Shown here piece by piece: positions 5,010-5,216 of a stretch of 5,216 bases of DNA (positions are counted from its first letter, which is position 1; every line of letters starts with the position of its first letter). The notes under the pieces are model-generated. The model was not told the DNA's origin. It saw only the letters and a list, made by a program, of their open reading frames with translations, and ran no database searches. The stretch lies in assembly GCA_015062635.1 (NCBI GenBank), contig SUUF01000045.1, positions 1 through 5,216 on the forward strand. Direction: 5' to 3'. This stretch comes from Coriobacteriaceae bacterium (GTDB lineage: Bacteria; Actinomycetota; Coriobacteriia; Coriobacteriales; Eggerthellaceae). The translations under genes and the position numbers were made by a program.

Positions 5010-5216
5010 CCGCGGCGGCCTCCGGTCACAGCCCCAAGGCTGCTCCCTCCGGCCAGCCATGCCCCCGGCGCTCGCCAGATTGGCCCTCGCCGACCAGCGG
5101 CCCGAAGGAGGGGCCGCGGCGGCCTTCGGTCACAGCCCCAAGGCTGCTCCCTCCGGCCCGCCACGCCCCCGGCGCTCGCCAGATTGGCCCTCGCCGACCA
5201 GCGGCCCGAAGGAGGG
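5006..5216. repeat. Tandem array of 104-bp GC-rich repeat units, running off the window
   Basis: Unit 1 spans 5006-5109 and unit 2 spans 5110-5213, with 101 of 104 positions identical (differences near 5022, 5055 and 5060 of unit 1); the last three bases begin a possible third unit. Each unit holds a CAGCC-CCAA-GGCTG hairpin (5029-5042, 5133-5146). A GCGGCCC/GGGCCGC stem (5097-5103 with 5111-5117) bridges the unit junction; its second left arm is at 5201-5207, with any partner outside the window. No direct-repeat/unique-spacer pattern, transposase or credible reading frame is present. It is best described as an intergenic palindromic (REP/BIME-like) tandem repeat of unknown function. Confidence 0.93.

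Noticed and set aside
3069..5060. A 663-codon minus-strand open frame that joins the winged-helix protein to a long upstream extension antisense to the PFL gene
   Set aside because: The extension is His/Arg/Ala-rich, as expected antisense to GC-rich codons, and the regulator has its own promoter and ATG at 3398. The opposite strand is unmistakably UPF0210.
4976..5164. Small minus-strand protein encoded in the repeat array
   Set aside because: The frame repeats the same peptide because the DNA repeats; it is Arg/Gly/Pro-rich with no ribosome binding site or family resemblance.
4987..5213. Integron attC sites or an IS-end inverted repeat
   Set aside because: Unit length and foldback look superficially like attC, but no GTTRRRY/RYYYAAC core sites occur, and there is no integrase, transposase or target-site duplication.
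5006..5216. CRISPR array
   Set aside because: The whole 104-bp unit repeats with 97% identity; there are no unique spacers and no cas gene is near.

Overview
The window is high-GC bacterial DNA with strongly GC-biased third codon positions, purine-rich Shine-Dalgarno sites and one TTG start. The protein set (TlyA, a stand-alone RQC-type wing protein, a ZnT9-like CDF transporter and a PFL/UPF0210 protein) together with the base composition suggests an anaerobic actinobacterium of the Coriobacteriia, such as an Eggerthellaceae member. That assignment rests on general resemblance only.

Layout, left to right. Positions 1-458 (minus) hold the N-terminal 152 codons of tlyA, an rRNA 2'-O-methyltransferase that runs off the left edge. 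An intergenic stretch with two hairpins (501-533 and 562-580) separates it from a 200-aa RQC-minor-1-like DNA-binding protein at 613-1215 (minus). A divergent promoter region (1216-1415) then leads to a cation diffusion facilitator at 1416-2723 (plus), which carries an unusual acidic C-terminal tail. It converges on a two-gene minus-strand unit: a 109-aa winged-helix regulator (3069-3398) followed after 3 nt by an unrecognised 76-aa protein (2835-3065). The 111-bp convergent gap holds a pair of imperfect direct repeats. The regulator is transcribed divergently from a 454-aa PFL/UPF0210 (DUF711) protein at 3615-4979 (plus). The 216-bp space between them has a good promoter for the regulator, a TATAAT box for the PFL gene, and a perfect TCGCGAA-N5-TTCGCGA dyad on the PFL -35 region. 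From 4987 to the right edge lies an intergenic array: an inverted partial copy followed by two 104-bp tandem units (101/104 identical) and the start of a third.

Most of the genes look like independent chromosomal housekeeping or accessory functions rather than one pathway. The least explained parts are the regulator/76-aa pair with the adjacent dyad, and the 104-bp foldback repeat array. I see no transposase, integrase, CRISPR array, tRNA or rRNA gene.
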